Origin: a virus
DNA length: 64,000 nt
Reading direction: 5' to 3' (one strand)
Virus record (IMG/VR): IMGVR_UViG_3300033144_006696
Span: 1-64,000 of that record
In this document: positions 1 through 7,615 of the stretch, one piece after another
Position numbering within the stretch: the stretch's first letter is position 1
Layout of the letters: every line of letters begins with the position of its first letter
The notes under the pieces: generated by a model
The model's database searches: none
Seen by the model: the letters and a program-made list of their open reading frames with translations, nothing else
Told to the model about the DNA's origin: nothing
Program-made: the position numbers and the translations under genes

Positions 1-72
1 ACTACTGTTGTTTTCGATAGCAGTACTACTGTTGTTTTCGATAGCAGTACTACTGTTGTTTTCGATAGCAGT
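1..72. repeat. 24-bp tandem repeat, three exact copies
   Basis: Unit ACTACTGTTGTTTTCGATAG plus CAGT, at 1-24, 25-48 and 49-72. It is in frame with the leftward gene and encodes TAIENNSS three times. More copies may lie to the left of the window. Confidence 0.95.
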
Positions 73-423
73 ATATTCTCTGTCATATAATCTTGAATAT
101 GGAAAGAGATATTCACTTACTTCTTGTCCCTTGATTGATTGTGTGGTTTTGTGTGGTTTTGTTATTAATAATCCTAATTTTTTTGCTTTTTTAATATTTA
201 TATCTATTGCAGACACACTACAACCACATGCTTTTGCCAATGTTTTTCTACTTGGATATGCTTTTCCATTTCTACCAGAAAATAAAAACAATCTTCCCAT
301 TAAAATCTTTACAGTACTTGGTACAAATGGACATTCTACTAATCCAATTGGTATGTTTATTCCAATAAACATATTAAAAGGATTGAAAGGAACTCCTTCT
401 TCAAGAATCTTTTTGTAAGTCAT
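1..423 (-). CDS. Winged-helix/HTH protein, truncated by the window edge
   Basis: The gene reads leftward off the window, so its C-terminus is missing. The first ~100 residues resemble the N-terminal winged-helix domain of phage replication or regulatory proteins: a segment around residues 65-95 reads AYPSRKTLAKACGCSVS and continues into a second helix and a KLGLLITK wing. The visible C-terminal part is three exact copies of the octapeptide TAIENNSS, encoded by a 24-bp tandem repeat. The start is the first ATG after in-frame stops; its ribosome site is weak. Two more small winged-helix proteins follow upstream at 1129-1705, so this looks like a replication-initiation or regulatory cluster. DNA binding is inferred from fold resemblance only. 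Confidence 0.6.
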   Translation of the reverse strand, partial: MTYKKILEEGVPFNPFNMFIGINIPIGLVECPFVPSTVKILMGRLFLFSGRNGKAYPSRKTLAKACGCSVSAIDINIKKAKKLGLLITKPHKTTQSIKGQEVSEYLFPYSRLYDREYTAIENNSSTAIENNSSTAIENNSS

Positions 424-463
424 TTCATACACCATTCATATTTTGATAATTAACTCTTGTATA

Positions 464-493
464 ATTATCTAAAACATAGTATATTACATTCAA
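464..493 (-). promoter_or_regulatory. Possible sigma70 promoter for the leftward gene at 1-423
   Basis: On the minus strand TTGAAT (488-493) and GATAAT (464-469) are separated by 18 nt, about 40 nt upstream of the gene start at 423. The match is moderate. Confidence 0.35.
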
Positions 494-522
494 CTTGTTT
501 GTTTTAGATATTTATATGGTTT

Positions 523-561
523 AAGGTTTTATTTATATTATGGGAATATAAATAAAACCTT
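523..561 (+). terminator. Perfect 17-bp hairpin followed by a T run
   Basis: Arms 523-539 and 545-561 are exactly complementary around a 5-nt loop. The T run follows on the plus strand, so the intrinsic-terminator orientation is rightward. For the leftward gene that ends at 565 it would act only as a 3' stem-loop. Confidence 0.6.
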
Positions 562-564
562 TTT

Positions 565-1062
565 TTATTTTTTAATCTCTATCATTTGTTCAATTGATGG
601 TATATGCCAATATAAAACACCATTATAGTTTAGTGATATATGTTCATTCTTTGATTGCATTTTATTTAATTCCCATTTGGTGATTTTAAAATGTTTTTTT
701 GTCCATATTAGTCCTTTCCATATTTCCATATTTTTTGTTTGTATTATTGATAATATATTATGACTATTCAATATGGACATAAATAGTTTTTCTTGGTGTG
801 CTTTGTCTTTACATACACGAACTGAATAATGTGTAAATTCTACTAATTTTTTTGAATTCATCACTATTTGGTCAACTTGTTTTTCAGAGCACATTTTTAC
901 TTTGGTTATGAGTAGTTTTTTCGTTTCTTCATTTTTTTCTTCATACAAGAATACTAATACAACAGGTTTACCTCCAATAGATTCTGGCTTTTCTTTCTTG
1001 TCTTTATCAAATTGTTTAAATATCTGTGTAAGTGTTTTTGGTTTTATTAAGTTTTTGTTCAT
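565..1062 (-). CDS. Hypothetical protein, 165 aa
   Basis: No family recognised. The protein is lysine-rich at the N-terminus, with no signal peptide or membrane segment. A W/I-rich stretch lies around residues 110-140. The start has an AGAAGGGG ribosome site seven bases upstream. It is the last gene before the hairpin at 523-561, so it is probably the 3' gene of the small operon starting near 1705. Confidence 0.6.
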   Translation of the reverse strand: MNKNLIKPKTLTQIFKQFDKDKKEKPESIGGKPVVLVFLYEEKNEETKKLLITKVKMCSEKQVDQIVMNSKKLVEFTHYSVRVCKDKAHQEKLFMSILNSHNILSIIQTKNMEIWKGLIWTKKHFKITKWELNKMQSKNEHISLNYNGVLYWHIPSIEQMIEIKK

Positions 1063-1132
1063 TGATACCCCTTCTTTTTATGATTACTTCTTTTGTTAGT
1101 TCCCATAAAGCATTTTTCATTAATTTCATCAT
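1016..1132 (-). CDS. Possible 38-aa peptide coupled to the winged-helix gene
   Basis: An ATG overlaps the TGA stop of the preceding gene (ATGA), followed by 38 codons rich in K, N and T. It has no ribosome site of its own and overlaps the next gene by 47 bp, so it would depend on translational coupling. No family recognised. Confidence 0.25.
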   Translation of the reverse strand: MMKLMKNALWELTKEVIIKRRGINEQKLNKTKNTYTDI

Positions 1133-1386
1133 TTTTTTGTTATTAATTTTAATTTTCTTAATTTTCTATAAACTCGTTCACCTTTTGATTTTTTCCATCC
1201 AATAGATTCACAAATATGTTCTATATCTTTGCAGTAATTAAATTTTTGGTTAAATCTACAAGCATCTTTTATTTCAATCATTAAAAGTTTTTCTGAATCT
1301 GTGATTGATAATGCTAAAATATAAGTAGGTACTATTAATGGATTATCAAATCTTAAGTCATATTCTTCATCTGTTGTTAATTTCAT
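1129..1386 (-). CDS. Small winged-helix protein, 85 aa
   Basis: Residues ~25-85 have the spacing of a winged helix: a helix with LSITDSEKLLMIEIKDAC, a second helix with CKDIEHICESIGW, then a recognition-like helix with KGERVYRKLRKLKLI. It overlaps the upstream gene by 20 bp. The ribosome site CTGGAG is rather distant, so coupling to the upstream gene is likely. The role could be replication initiation or repression; neither is proven. Confidence 0.55.
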   Translation of the reverse strand: MKLTTDEEYDLRFDNPLIVPTYILALSITDSEKLLMIEIKDACRFNQKFNYCKDIEHICESIGWKKSKGERVYRKLRKLKLITKK

Positions 1387-1705
1387 TTATAATTTTACTC
1401 CAGTCTATATAATACCATGTTGCTGGTGGATGACCTTCTCTTTTTGTCACAACAAAATCAAGTTTTTTAATCTTCTTTTTTGCAAAAATAACTTCACCTT
1501 TTGAAAAAAGAAGATCATCCTCAATTTGCTCATTTGTTATTCTGATTGGATTAATTTTTCTATTATTTGATTTTTTCAAAAGGTATGATAAAAGTAATCC
1601 ACTCTTTGTAGTTTTTGTTATTTTTGCAAATTGTGGAATATACCAAACATCATTTGATTTATCGTCATTTGCCAATTTGTCTAATTGCTTTTCATTAATT
1701 TTCAT
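1367..1705 (-). CDS. Winged-helix DNA-binding protein, 112 aa
   Basis: The pattern is that of phage winged-helix proteins found near replication genes. A helix reads LLLSYLLKKSNNRKIN. A short segment ITNEQIEDDLLFSKGEVIFA ends in the recognition helix. The wing is followed by the aromatic tail PPATWYYIDW. The start has AAGGA spaced seven bases from ATG. It is first of the 565-1705 gene group, and the 1129-1386 protein may be a diverged partner. Confidence 0.6.
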   Translation of the reverse strand: MKINEKQLDKLANDDKSNDVWYIPQFAKITKTTKSGLLLSYLLKKSNNRKINPIRITNEQIEDDLLFSKGEVIFAKKKIKKLDFVVTKREGHPPATWYYIDWSKIINEINNR

Positions 1706-1774
1706 AGTAATTCCTTATTGTTTGTTTTCATACTATTATAGTTTGCTATAAAAAGTCAATATTTATTTTTATAA

Positions 1775-2299
1775 TTATACTCCCCAAATTTCTTCAGTTA
1801 TTTCAGGATATCCCGCATTATTCATTTGTACTTGTACTGCTATTGGGGCAATAAATTCTTTGCTAAATTTAATCGCTGTTTCTGTATCTTGTATTTTTTC
1901 ATATATTTCTTGAGATGTTCTTTCAGATAACCATTCAAATGCTTTTTCTTTTGGGTATCCTTCTTTATTAAAACAGAGATATTTTGATGCCCAAACCCAT
2001 CCTTTTTCTGTTTTGAAATTGTATGATGCTTTTAATATTTTTTCTTTATTCTTTTTGTGTATTGAATAAGTTACTCGTTTTAATTTATATTCACCATTAA
2101 TTTCATTTTTTGGTTTTTCAGTATCAGCTTCAAATAATTCATTATCAATAACTTTGAATTTTGAACATGAATCTAAATTGTTGAAATAAAAAATAGAACA
2201 TTTTTCTCCCATTTTTTTCATTATTTTGGAAATTTCTGAGTAATTTTGTGCTTCTATGATTAACAATTCTTCATCTATTAATACAATAAACTTTTCCAT
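1775..2299 (-). CDS. Hypothetical protein, 174 aa, with a helicase-tail-like segment
   Basis: Residues ~75-125 (VTYSIHKK then WASKYLCFNKEGYPKEKAFE) resemble a segment found at the C-terminal end of many phage SF2 helicases, where a WVCFEHxGYAxxKA pattern occurs. In this phage the helicase at 8739 lacks that tail, so this may be a detached accessory domain. That is a resemblance read by eye, not an established homology. AAGGATAAAAA precedes the ATG. Confidence 0.5.
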   Translation of the reverse strand: MEKFIVLIDEELLIIEAQNYSEISKIMKKMGEKCSIFYFNNLDSCSKFKVIDNELFEADTEKPKNEINGEYKLKRVTYSIHKKNKEKILKASYNFKTEKGWVWASKYLCFNKEGYPKEKAFEWLSERTSQEIYEKIQDTETAIKFSKEFIAPIAVQVQMNNAGYPEITEEIWGV

Positions 2300-2578
2300 T
2301 TTTTATCCTTTTTGATTTTTCTTTTGATCCTCTGTAATTGTTTCTTTGATGGTATTCAAAAGTATTTTTGTCATGCTTTAGCTATGTGTTTAGTAGTGCA
2401 GAACATACCATCCTTATCTGATGCCCCAAAAAACTTACAAACATCTTTATTTCTTTCTGAAAATAATATATTTTGATTTTGGGGCAGTTAATGTCATGTC
2501 GTTAGTTATAAAAGTTCAAGGTTTGTTAATTCAACCTTGAACTTTTATAATTCAATCAGTATGTTTTGTTATGTTTTG
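2300..2578. other. Non-coding spacer with two inverted repeats
   Basis: No gene is supported. It holds a distant inverted repeat (TGCCCCAAAA at 2422-2431 against TTTTGGGGCA at 2477-2486, AT-rich loop) and the symmetric hairpin at 2508-2548. It is likely the 3' end of the gene stopping at 2579 to the left and the leader of the gene starting at 2299. Confidence 0.5.
2508..2548. terminator. 16-bp symmetric hairpin
   Basis: ATAAAAGTTCAAGGTT (2508-2523) pairs perfectly with 2533-2548 around a 9-nt loop. The ends are A/T, so it could terminate in either direction. There is no long T run. Confidence 0.45.
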
Positions 2579-2902
2579 TTATACCTCCAAATCTTTAATT
2601 TCGTCAGCTATCAGTTTTAAAAGATCTTCAGGAATATCTGAATCATCGTACTCATTTTTCATAAACCATTCTGCGGCTTCTTGATTACTGATTTCTATAT
2701 ATGTTTCTTGTGATCCCTCCCATCTTGACCATCCATTTAATATCCACTTTCCAGAAGTTGTTCTGTAAAGGATATGATTGCAGTGTTGTCCGGCAGATTT
2801 GGAAATATTATTATTACCATCCCAATCATTCGCATCTTTAAATTCTTGTGCTTTTTCTGGATTAAACCATTTACCATCACCATCTGTAATTGCAATTCTC
2901 AT
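2579..2902 (-). CDS. Hypothetical protein, 107 aa; intact paralogue of the pseudogene at 12291
   Basis: The acidic C-terminus and the motif DGDGKWFNPEKAQEF mark a small phage protein of unknown role. A decayed second copy sits at 12291-12616, showing that this gene was duplicated within the genome. Residues 60-100 (SQETYIEISNQEAAEWF, then NEYDDSDIPEDLL) are the part best conserved between the copies. It has a good AGGAG ribosome site eight to nine bases before the ATG. Confidence 0.75.
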   Translation of the reverse strand: MRIAITDGDGKWFNPEKAQEFKDANDWDGNNNISKSAGQHCNHILYRTTSGKWILNGWSRWEGSQETYIEISNQEAAEWFMKNEYDDSDIPEDLLKLIADEIKDLEV

Positions 2903-2923
2903 AGCTAAATCTCCTATTGTAAT

Positions 2924-3121
2924 TTAAATTCTTCTTTCTTTTCCAACACGCATTAATTCCAATTTGTTATGTATTTGATTACGTATATGTTCTATATTAC
3001 ATAATTGGTCTATTCTCTTCAGGAGAATTTCTGCCTCTTCCTTCTTAACAAATATCCGAATAGTTGAAGAAATTATAACTGTTCTGATATTTATCATGTC
3101 AATTACTTCTTTCATGTTCAT
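2924..3121 (-). CDS. Small hypothetical protein, 65 aa
   Basis: The ATG at 3121 is chosen because GGGAGC lies just upstream; it also overlaps the stop of the zinc-ribbon gene upstream (ATGA), a typical coupled pair. A longer frame exists but has no ribosome site. The protein is mainly helical by composition. No family recognised. Confidence 0.6.
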   Translation of the reverse strand: MNMKEVIDMINIRTVIISSTIRIFVKKEEAEILLKRIDQLCNIEHIRNQIHNKLELMRVGKERRI

Positions 3122-3270
3122 TTTTTCAGCTCCCTTCTTGAAATTGATTGTTTGTAATGGCAATGGTCACACTCGTAGGTATTGATCCACAATGCTTGTG
3201 AGATTTTGGGAGTGATATTAAACATTACCCCAGTTTTGCATTTAGGACAAACGATCTCTTTGAGATTCAT
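3118..3270 (-). CDS. Zinc-ribbon protein, 50 aa
   Basis: Two knuckles, CPKC near residue 8 and CDHC near residue 35, are separated by ~22 residues as in a four-cysteine zinc ribbon. The ATG gives 50 residues. An in-frame TTG five codons earlier has a better-spaced GGAAG site and may be the real start. The stop overlaps the start of the next gene. It is likely a nucleic-acid-binding or structural zinc module in the replication block. Confidence 0.65.
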   Translation of the reverse strand: MNLKEIVCPKCKTGVMFNITPKISQALWINTYECDHCHYKQSISRRELKK

Positions 3271-3359
3271 CTTTGTTTTAGTCAATTTTTAATCTTCCTT
3301 TTTTATATTCAATCTATAATTAGAACTTTATTCTGAGAACTTCTTTTAGGCTCAGTTTT

Positions 3360-3797
3360 TTATTTTTTAATTTTTTGAATTCTTCTTTGTTTTTTCTTGA
3401 CAAGTGATGCAGCAAGATTTGTATTTTTTTCTTTGATCTCTTTATCAACATTAGAATCTGTTTCAAGATCATCGTTTGTAGTCGTTTTTTGTACTCTGCT
3501 TTTTGTTTTTACATCTTGTTTGTCTTCTTCATTGCAAATAAATTTTACATGCTCCTGAAGCAACTGAATTGCTTCTTTATAAACTGATATCAATTCTTCA
3601 AGAGATCCATCCATATCACCAATTCTATCAATTATCGCCAGAGCTACTTTTTCTGTATTAGGGTGATATGTTTCTTTGACAACTTGTCTTTTCTCACCAG
3701 CATATTTTCCTTTGTTTAGTGTTGTTAATTTTTTCTCTTTTAATGTCCAGCCATGACTATCTTTAGAAATTGTGAAGTTTGAATTGATTTTTATCAT
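3360..3797 (-). CDS. Hypothetical phage protein, DUF5405-like, 145 aa
   Basis: The N-terminal ~75 residues (SHGWTLKEKK ... GKYAGEKRQVVKETYHPN) match the pattern I associate with DUF5405 phage proteins of unknown role. The C-terminal half is charged and probably disordered (K/T/D-rich). A GGGGAG ribosome site precedes the ATG. It sits directly downstream of the primase gene in the same transcription direction. Confidence 0.6.
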   Translation of the reverse strand: MIKINSNFTISKDSHGWTLKEKKLTTLNKGKYAGEKRQVVKETYHPNTEKVALAIIDRIGDMDGSLEELISVYKEAIQLLQEHVKFICNEEDKQDVKTKSRVQKTTTNDDLETDSNVDKEIKEKNTNLAASLVKKKQRRIQKIKK

Positions 3798-3901
3798 GAT
3801 CAGTATCTCCCCTTTTGTTTTTCTTCATATTGTCATATATAGCAGTAATAATCCATGTAGATTGCTTCAACGGTTAATCTTGTTTTTTGTGTTGGCTGTT
3901 T

Positions 3902-4843
3902 TTAATATTTTCCGTCAATCTTTCCACGAATAAATCTTAAATCTTCTTTTGATAAGGTATCGGGATCAGTTCCTTCTGGGAGATCCAGAATTTCTACATT
4001 GACAAATGGAGCAAGTTCATTTGCCAATTTATTTGCTCCTTCTATTCCTGCTTGATCACTGTCGAATATTATTATCACCTTGCTATATTTTGATAATATC
4101 AGTTTTTGTTTTGACGTAAGAGTAACACCAAATCCAGTTACTGCACCATTTCCAATTCTGTATTTGTCAAAAATCCCTTCAACCAAGCAGCAAATGACAC
4201 CGTTTGTGAATTCAGTCCCGTAGATTAATTCTTTTACATGAACAACTGAAAGCTCCTTTGATAAATGTTTATAGCGTAATTTTGAATCTTTAGAAATATC
4301 AATGCTTGTATATGTTAAAATTTTATTCCTGTTGTAAATTGGAACTATTATACGATTTGCCCATTTTCCTGATGACTTACAAAAATGGAGATTATATTTT
4401 TTTGTGAGATATATTGGATCAAACCTGCGTCCTTTCAAATAATTGGCATGTCTATTCCCTATTATTGATTTAGCTTCATCAGGAATATTGACCTTAATAC
4501 TTCTTGTTTGTTCACTTCTTTGATATGGTATTTTCAGTTCCCTGGACTCATGTTTGTGTAATATATCCAGAGCTTTTTCAAAAGATTGAAGTTCTTCTAT
4601 CAGGTAAGTTAAATAATTGCCAGTTTTTCCACATTTAAAACAACTTATAACAGGACTTTTAAGACATAAACCTAAGTGATTTGATTCATCATCCATACAA
4701 AATGGGCAGCTAACACCTATCCATCCCAACGAGACATTCTTTCCTGATTCAAAATATTCTATTTCAAGATCATCAAGAATTTCTCTAATATCAATGTTAT
4801 CTAATTGGATATTTTTGTATTTTCTTCTTTTTATTTGTCTCAT
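3902..4843 (-). CDS. DNA primase, zinc finger plus TOPRIM
   Basis: The N-terminal zinc finger is CPFC (Cys46, Cys49) with CFKC (Cys68, Cys71), as in CHC2-type primases. A linker with basic and aromatic residues follows, then a TOPRIM core: the glutamate in LVEGIFDKYRI and the acidic pair in IIIFDSDQAG, the two metal-binding sites of the catalytic domain. At 313 residues it is a compact primase with no fused helicase; the helicase is encoded separately at 8739. It would make RNA primers for phage DNA replication in the cytoplasm. The start has only a weak AGAAG site, but the zinc finger fixes the N-terminus closely. Confidence 0.88.
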   Translation of the reverse strand: MRQIKRRKYKNIQLDNIDIREILDDLEIEYFESGKNVSLGWIGVSCPFCMDDESNHLGLCLKSPVISCFKCGKTGNYLTYLIEELQSFEKALDILHKHESRELKIPYQRSEQTRSIKVNIPDEAKSIIGNRHANYLKGRRFDPIYLTKKYNLHFCKSSGKWANRIIVPIYNRNKILTYTSIDISKDSKLRYKHLSKELSVVHVKELIYGTEFTNGVICCLVEGIFDKYRIGNGAVTGFGVTLTSKQKLILSKYSKVIIIFDSDQAGIEGANKLANELAPFVNVEILDLPEGTDPDTLSKEDLRFIRGKIDGKY

Positions 4844-4880
4844 AGGCTTCTAAGCTTGTTAAAATTTCTGCTTTTATTCT

Positions 4881-5240
4881 TCAAGATATTTTAGTTGTAG
4901 TTTTGTCGCATAATTCACTAAGTTTATTGAAATTTCTACATATAAGAACAACTTTTTCAGCTATTTCTTTTGTCATTAGCTTCATATGACATTCTTTTGG
5001 AGGGATTCCAAGACTTTTTGTTAACCAAGCATAGGCTACAGACCTTTTCATGAGTTTACTTTTCCAAATGATATCAAATGCTTGGTGAGCTTTTATTCTG
5101 GCAGCGTGTGTATTAGAATCTACAAGTGGGGATTCACCCCAACTCCACAAATTGCATGCTTGACAATAATTTTTACATCCATACTTAGTATTTGTTGTTT
5201 TTGCTTTTTTCCCGCAAGTAGGACAGTATATTGTCACCAT
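4881..5240 (-). CDS. DUF3268-type zinc-finger protein, 119 aa
   Basis: The N-terminal CPTC and CQAC knuckles are followed by a segment with RIKAHQAFDIIWKSK and RSVAYAWLTKSLGI, the layout of the zinc-finger-containing DUF3268 family seen in phages beside primase genes. Function is not established. The start is preceded by GAGGAG. Three bases separate it from the upstream gene and 37 bp from the primase, so the three genes form one operon. Confidence 0.72.
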   Translation of the reverse strand: MVTIYCPTCGKKAKTTNTKYGCKNYCQACNLWSWGESPLVDSNTHAARIKAHQAFDIIWKSKLMKRSVAYAWLTKSLGIPPKECHMKLMTKEIAEKVVLICRNFNKLSELCDKTTTKIS

Positions 5241-5242
5241 AT

Positions 5243-5590
5243 TTACTCCTCCCGGCCAGGAGCTGGATGGTTTGATAAATCTTCTCCATCAGCAATTGCC
5301 TGTATGATAAGATCCCAATCACCTTTTTTCCAGGAATAGAAAGTAGGATTCCTTTTACAACAAACACAGTTTGGGTAGTTTCTTGTAATTCGCGGTTTTC
5401 CATCCTTAAAAATAGTGCTAACCGGGTTACTTTTATTATTGGCACACTCCACTGGATAAGGCAGTCTATTTTCGTAATAGGAACACCAACGACCAATCTT
5501 TTTAGGTTTTATAATTTTTGTGATTTTTCTGGCTTTTTTGATTATTGGTTTCTGTATTTTTCTATATTTTTCTTTTAATACTCTTGTCAT
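5243..5590 (-). CDS. Basic cysteine-containing protein, 115 aa
   Basis: The first 35 residues are strongly basic (K/R/I-rich). The middle carries cysteines at CSYYENR, VECANN and CVCCKRN, consistent with a metal site. No known family recognised. AAGGAT precedes the ATG. The stop is three bases from the next gene, so co-translation is likely. Confidence 0.6.
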   Translation of the reverse strand: MTRVLKEKYRKIQKPIIKKARKITKIIKPKKIGRWCSYYENRLPYPVECANNKSNPVSTIFKDGKPRITRNYPNCVCCKRNPTFYSWKKGDWDLIIQAIADGEDLSNHPAPGREE

Positions 5591-5634
5591 ATTAGATCCT
5601 TAATTGTAATTTTATCATTTTTTCATTCAATTTT

Positions 5635-5835
5635 TTATCTGGCATTTCTATACTCTGCTTCCTTGCCAAGTTCACAATCACAGTATGACCATTCAGAACC
5701 TGATCCTCTACATACCTTGCATGATGATCCATCATACATGCCTTCTCCAGATCCATTACAAGCTCTACATAAACCTTCTATGATGCCATTTTCACAAAGT
5801 TCACAAATTTCAACTTCTTTAGTTTTCTCAGCCAT
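5635..5835 (-). CDS. DnaJ-type zinc-finger protein, 66 aa
   Basis: Almost the whole protein is CxxC knuckles of the DnaJ cysteine-rich type: CELC, CRACNGSG, CKVCRGSG, CDC. No J domain is present. Such stand-alone modules are common in phages; a role in protein binding or metal storage is only inferred. AAGGAG lies nine bases before the ATG, and a good promoter is immediately upstream (5856-5884), so this gene starts the primase operon. Confidence 0.78.
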   Translation of the reverse strand: MAEKTKEVEICELCENGIIEGLCRACNGSGEGMYDGSSCKVCRGSGSEWSYCDCELGKEAEYRNAR

Positions 5836-5855
5836 GTTGTTTCTCCTTGATTGGT

Positions 5856-5884
5856 GTTATATAAAAATTTTTAATTCTTGACAA
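5856..5884 (-). promoter_or_regulatory. Sigma70 promoter for the primase operon
   Basis: On the minus strand TTGTCA (5879-5884), a 17-nt spacer, then TATAAC (5856-5861). It lies ~20 nt upstream of the AUG at 5835. Confidence 0.6.
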
Positions 5885-6427
5885 TATATAAATTATATTG
5901 TACTCTTTATTAATTAATGGGGTTCTTTGGCTGGCTTTCTTACACCTCAATAAAATTAGTTCCTGACTAATCAAAAAGCAGAAGCCGTAAAATTTATTTT
6001 CAGGAAAGTGAAGTATTAGTGGGTGTGACCCGCACCACTTCGGTATATATAAGTCAGGGAGATTTATTCTCCCTAACGACACACACAAAGCGACTACGGC
6101 ATATGGAATTTTCCATAATCGGTAGGGTGAGCGCAGATGGACCCTGCGAAATCAAATTGTTGACTTAGTAAACCTAATACTTCCACTTAATTTATTTTCA
6201 TAAAATAGAAAACAAGAAATAAATTAAGTTCTGGCCTGTTCCCGCTCAGTCAGCTCACACAATTTCCTGTGTGTGTGGAATACGGGTTAGCAGTTCTATG
6301 TCTTGTGCATGGTTTTTCTTCCTTTTTTTTTCTTTTATGTGTTGTTTTTTGCTGCTTTAATTGAGTTTTAAATCAATCTCATACTCTGATACTCAAAAGA
6401 TTTAAAACTCTGTTAAATCAACTAAAA
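5885..6427. other. 543-bp non-coding region with several stem-loops
   Basis: No supported gene. Structure is dense: AGGGAG/CTCCCT hairpin (6056-6074), AGGGT/ACCCT hairpin (around 6124-6145), a 13-bp stem ACTTAATTTATTT (6185-6197) against 6217-6229, and a GTGGG/CCAC element (6020-6039). Local GC is higher than in the surrounding sequence. It lies just upstream of the primase operon promoter, so a structured RNA or a replication origin is plausible. No tRNA, tmRNA or RNase P signature was recognised. Confidence 0.45.
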
Positions 6428-6700
6428 TTAACTTTGAATCAGTGAATTTTTATCATAACTTAAATAATTTCTAATTTTTGATGTGCGATTTGTATGGTTT
6501 TTTCTAAATTCAACAGTCTTACCAATTTCTTTCATTGATTTTATGAATTTTGTAAGATCACTATCCTCTTCCAGGTAAATATTATCATCCCGCATGTAAG
6601 AATAAGTTGATATTTTATTTTGAATCCCTAATTTTTTAATTAAAGATTTTTGAACTTTCAACCAACCATGACCAGGATCGCTAAAAAATTGGAATTTCAT
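6428..6700 (-). CDS. Conserved phage hypothetical protein, 90 aa
   Basis: The N-terminus (FFSDPGHGWLKV) and the later YSYMRDDNIYLEEDSD and HTNRTSKIRNY segments form a pattern I recognise in many phage and plasmid small proteins without assigned function. A strong AAGGAGG site precedes the ATG and overlaps the end of the upstream gene (4-bp overlap), so the two are coupled. Confidence 0.7.
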   Translation of the reverse strand: MKFQFFSDPGHGWLKVQKSLIKKLGIQNKISTYSYMRDDNIYLEEDSDLTKFIKSMKEIGKTVEFRKNHTNRTSKIRNYLSYDKNSLIQS

Positions 6701-6921
6701 AAATTTTCCTCCTTCAATTTATCAATCAGATCTTGTAATTTGCCATCAAAAGGATTGTTATTTCCCATTGCTTGATTAAGCCCATACTCATTGTAGATAT
6801 AATAATTAGAAGCTATCTGAAAGTTTTTCAAAACACCAGTATATACCACAGAATCAATTAATCTTCTTGCTTCTGTGATAAGTTCCATTGCCTTTTCAAT
6901 TTTTTGAATATTTTTACTCAT
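6697..6921 (-). CDS. Small helical hypothetical protein, 74 aa
   Basis: Mostly helical by composition, with a C-terminal LDL-type helix. GGTGG precedes the ATG. It overlaps the downstream gene by four bases. No family recognised. Confidence 0.55.
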   Translation of the reverse strand: MSKNIQKIEKAMELITEARRLIDSVVYTGVLKNFQIASNYYIYNEYGLNQAMGNNNPFDGKLQDLIDKLKEENL

Positions 6922-6984
6922 TTATCCACCATTGTATATGTTTATGAACGTATTTAAATGTCGGACTTGAGCTATTGTAATTTT

Positions 6985-7455
6985 TCAATTAAGACATTGT
7001 TCCGCTGCAAGATGATGACAAATAGCTTCATTAAAATCTTTGTATTGTCCGAAATTTGTCTTTTTATTATTTACTGTGATATAAGATTTATATTTTGATC
7101 TTTTATTTTTACATACACCTTTAACTCCACTTTTATTGTTTTTTAAATTTCTTATATTTCGTGTATTATATTGTTGTGATATTTCTCTGAGATTAGAAAT
7201 CCAATTATGGTGTTTTATTCTATCTTTATGATTAATATCATTTTCAGGCCAATACCCATAAATATATAACCAAGCCAAACGATGTGCAGTATAATTGTTT
7301 TTATTAATTGTTATCTAAATATATCCATCTGAATTTTTACATCCTGCAATATTTCCAATTTTAATTTTTCTTTTTGATACTTTCCATTTAAATATTCTGT
7401 TTAATGGATTGTAATTTAATTGTTTTTTCAATTCCTTGTATGTTAATTTTGCCAT
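6985..7455 (-). pseudogene. HNH-AP2 homing endonuclease broken by one TAG
   Basis: From the ATG at 7455 the frame reads as the N-terminal part of an HNH endonuclease (…NPLNRIFKWK… IAGCKNSDGYI) to a TAG at 7315-7317. It then continues in the same frame as ITINKNNYTAHRLAWLY, GYWPENDINHKD (HNH core) and a C-terminal AP2-like domain (NNKSGVKGVCKN). The only lesion is one codon, most simply CAG or AAG changed to TAG. The gene starts inside the upstream zinc-protein gene. TAG is a normal stop in other genes here, so readthrough is unlikely. Its C-terminal sequence is echoed by the fragment at 15202. Confidence 0.8.
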
Positions 7456-7567
7456 TTTTTCTTTCTTTGTTCCAATATTTGCTTTTGCAATTTGGACACA
7501 ATACAGGTTTATTTTTTGTTCTTGGGTACCATTTGTGCAGGCATCTTAAACATTGTAATTTTTTCAT
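7388..7567 (-). CDS. Small zinc protein, 59 aa, with CxxC pairs
   Basis: Starts MKKLQCLRCLHKWYPR; CLRC (residues 6-9) and CPNC (24-27) followed by KSKYWNKER give the signature of a small phage zinc protein often annotated as hypothetical. The ribosome site AGGAGG is ideal. The 3' third overlaps the start of the broken endonuclease gene, so the original C-terminus may have been shorter (such proteins usually end near the YWNKxR motif). A promoter lies just upstream at 7587-7615. Confidence 0.7.
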   Translation of the reverse strand: MKKLQCLRCLHKWYPRTKNKPVLCPNCKSKYWNKERKNGKINIQGIEKTIKLQSIKQNI

Positions 7568-7586
7568 ATGCTCCTCCTTTATTTAT

Positions 7587-7615
7587 TACTTAACATAAGT
7601 AAGTTTTGTTGTCAA
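7587..7615 (-). promoter_or_regulatory. Possible promoter for the 59-aa zinc protein
   Basis: Perfect minus-strand TTGACA (7610-7615), a 17-nt spacer, then a weak -10 TAAGTA (7587-7592). Confidence 0.45.

Noticed and set aside
1-72. CRISPR-like array
   Set aside because: The repeats are contiguous, without spacers, and in frame with a coding gene.
5828-6088. 86-residue minus-strand ORF in the structured spacer
   Set aside because: Overlaps the promoter and start of the DnaJ-type zinc gene, no ribosome site, and covers stem-loops.
5885-6427. Group I intron-like fragments (GACTACGG, AGGGT…ACCCT-GCGAAA)
   Set aside because: The pieces lie on the strand opposite to the genes, no partner strand for a P7 pairing was found, and no interrupted gene is present.
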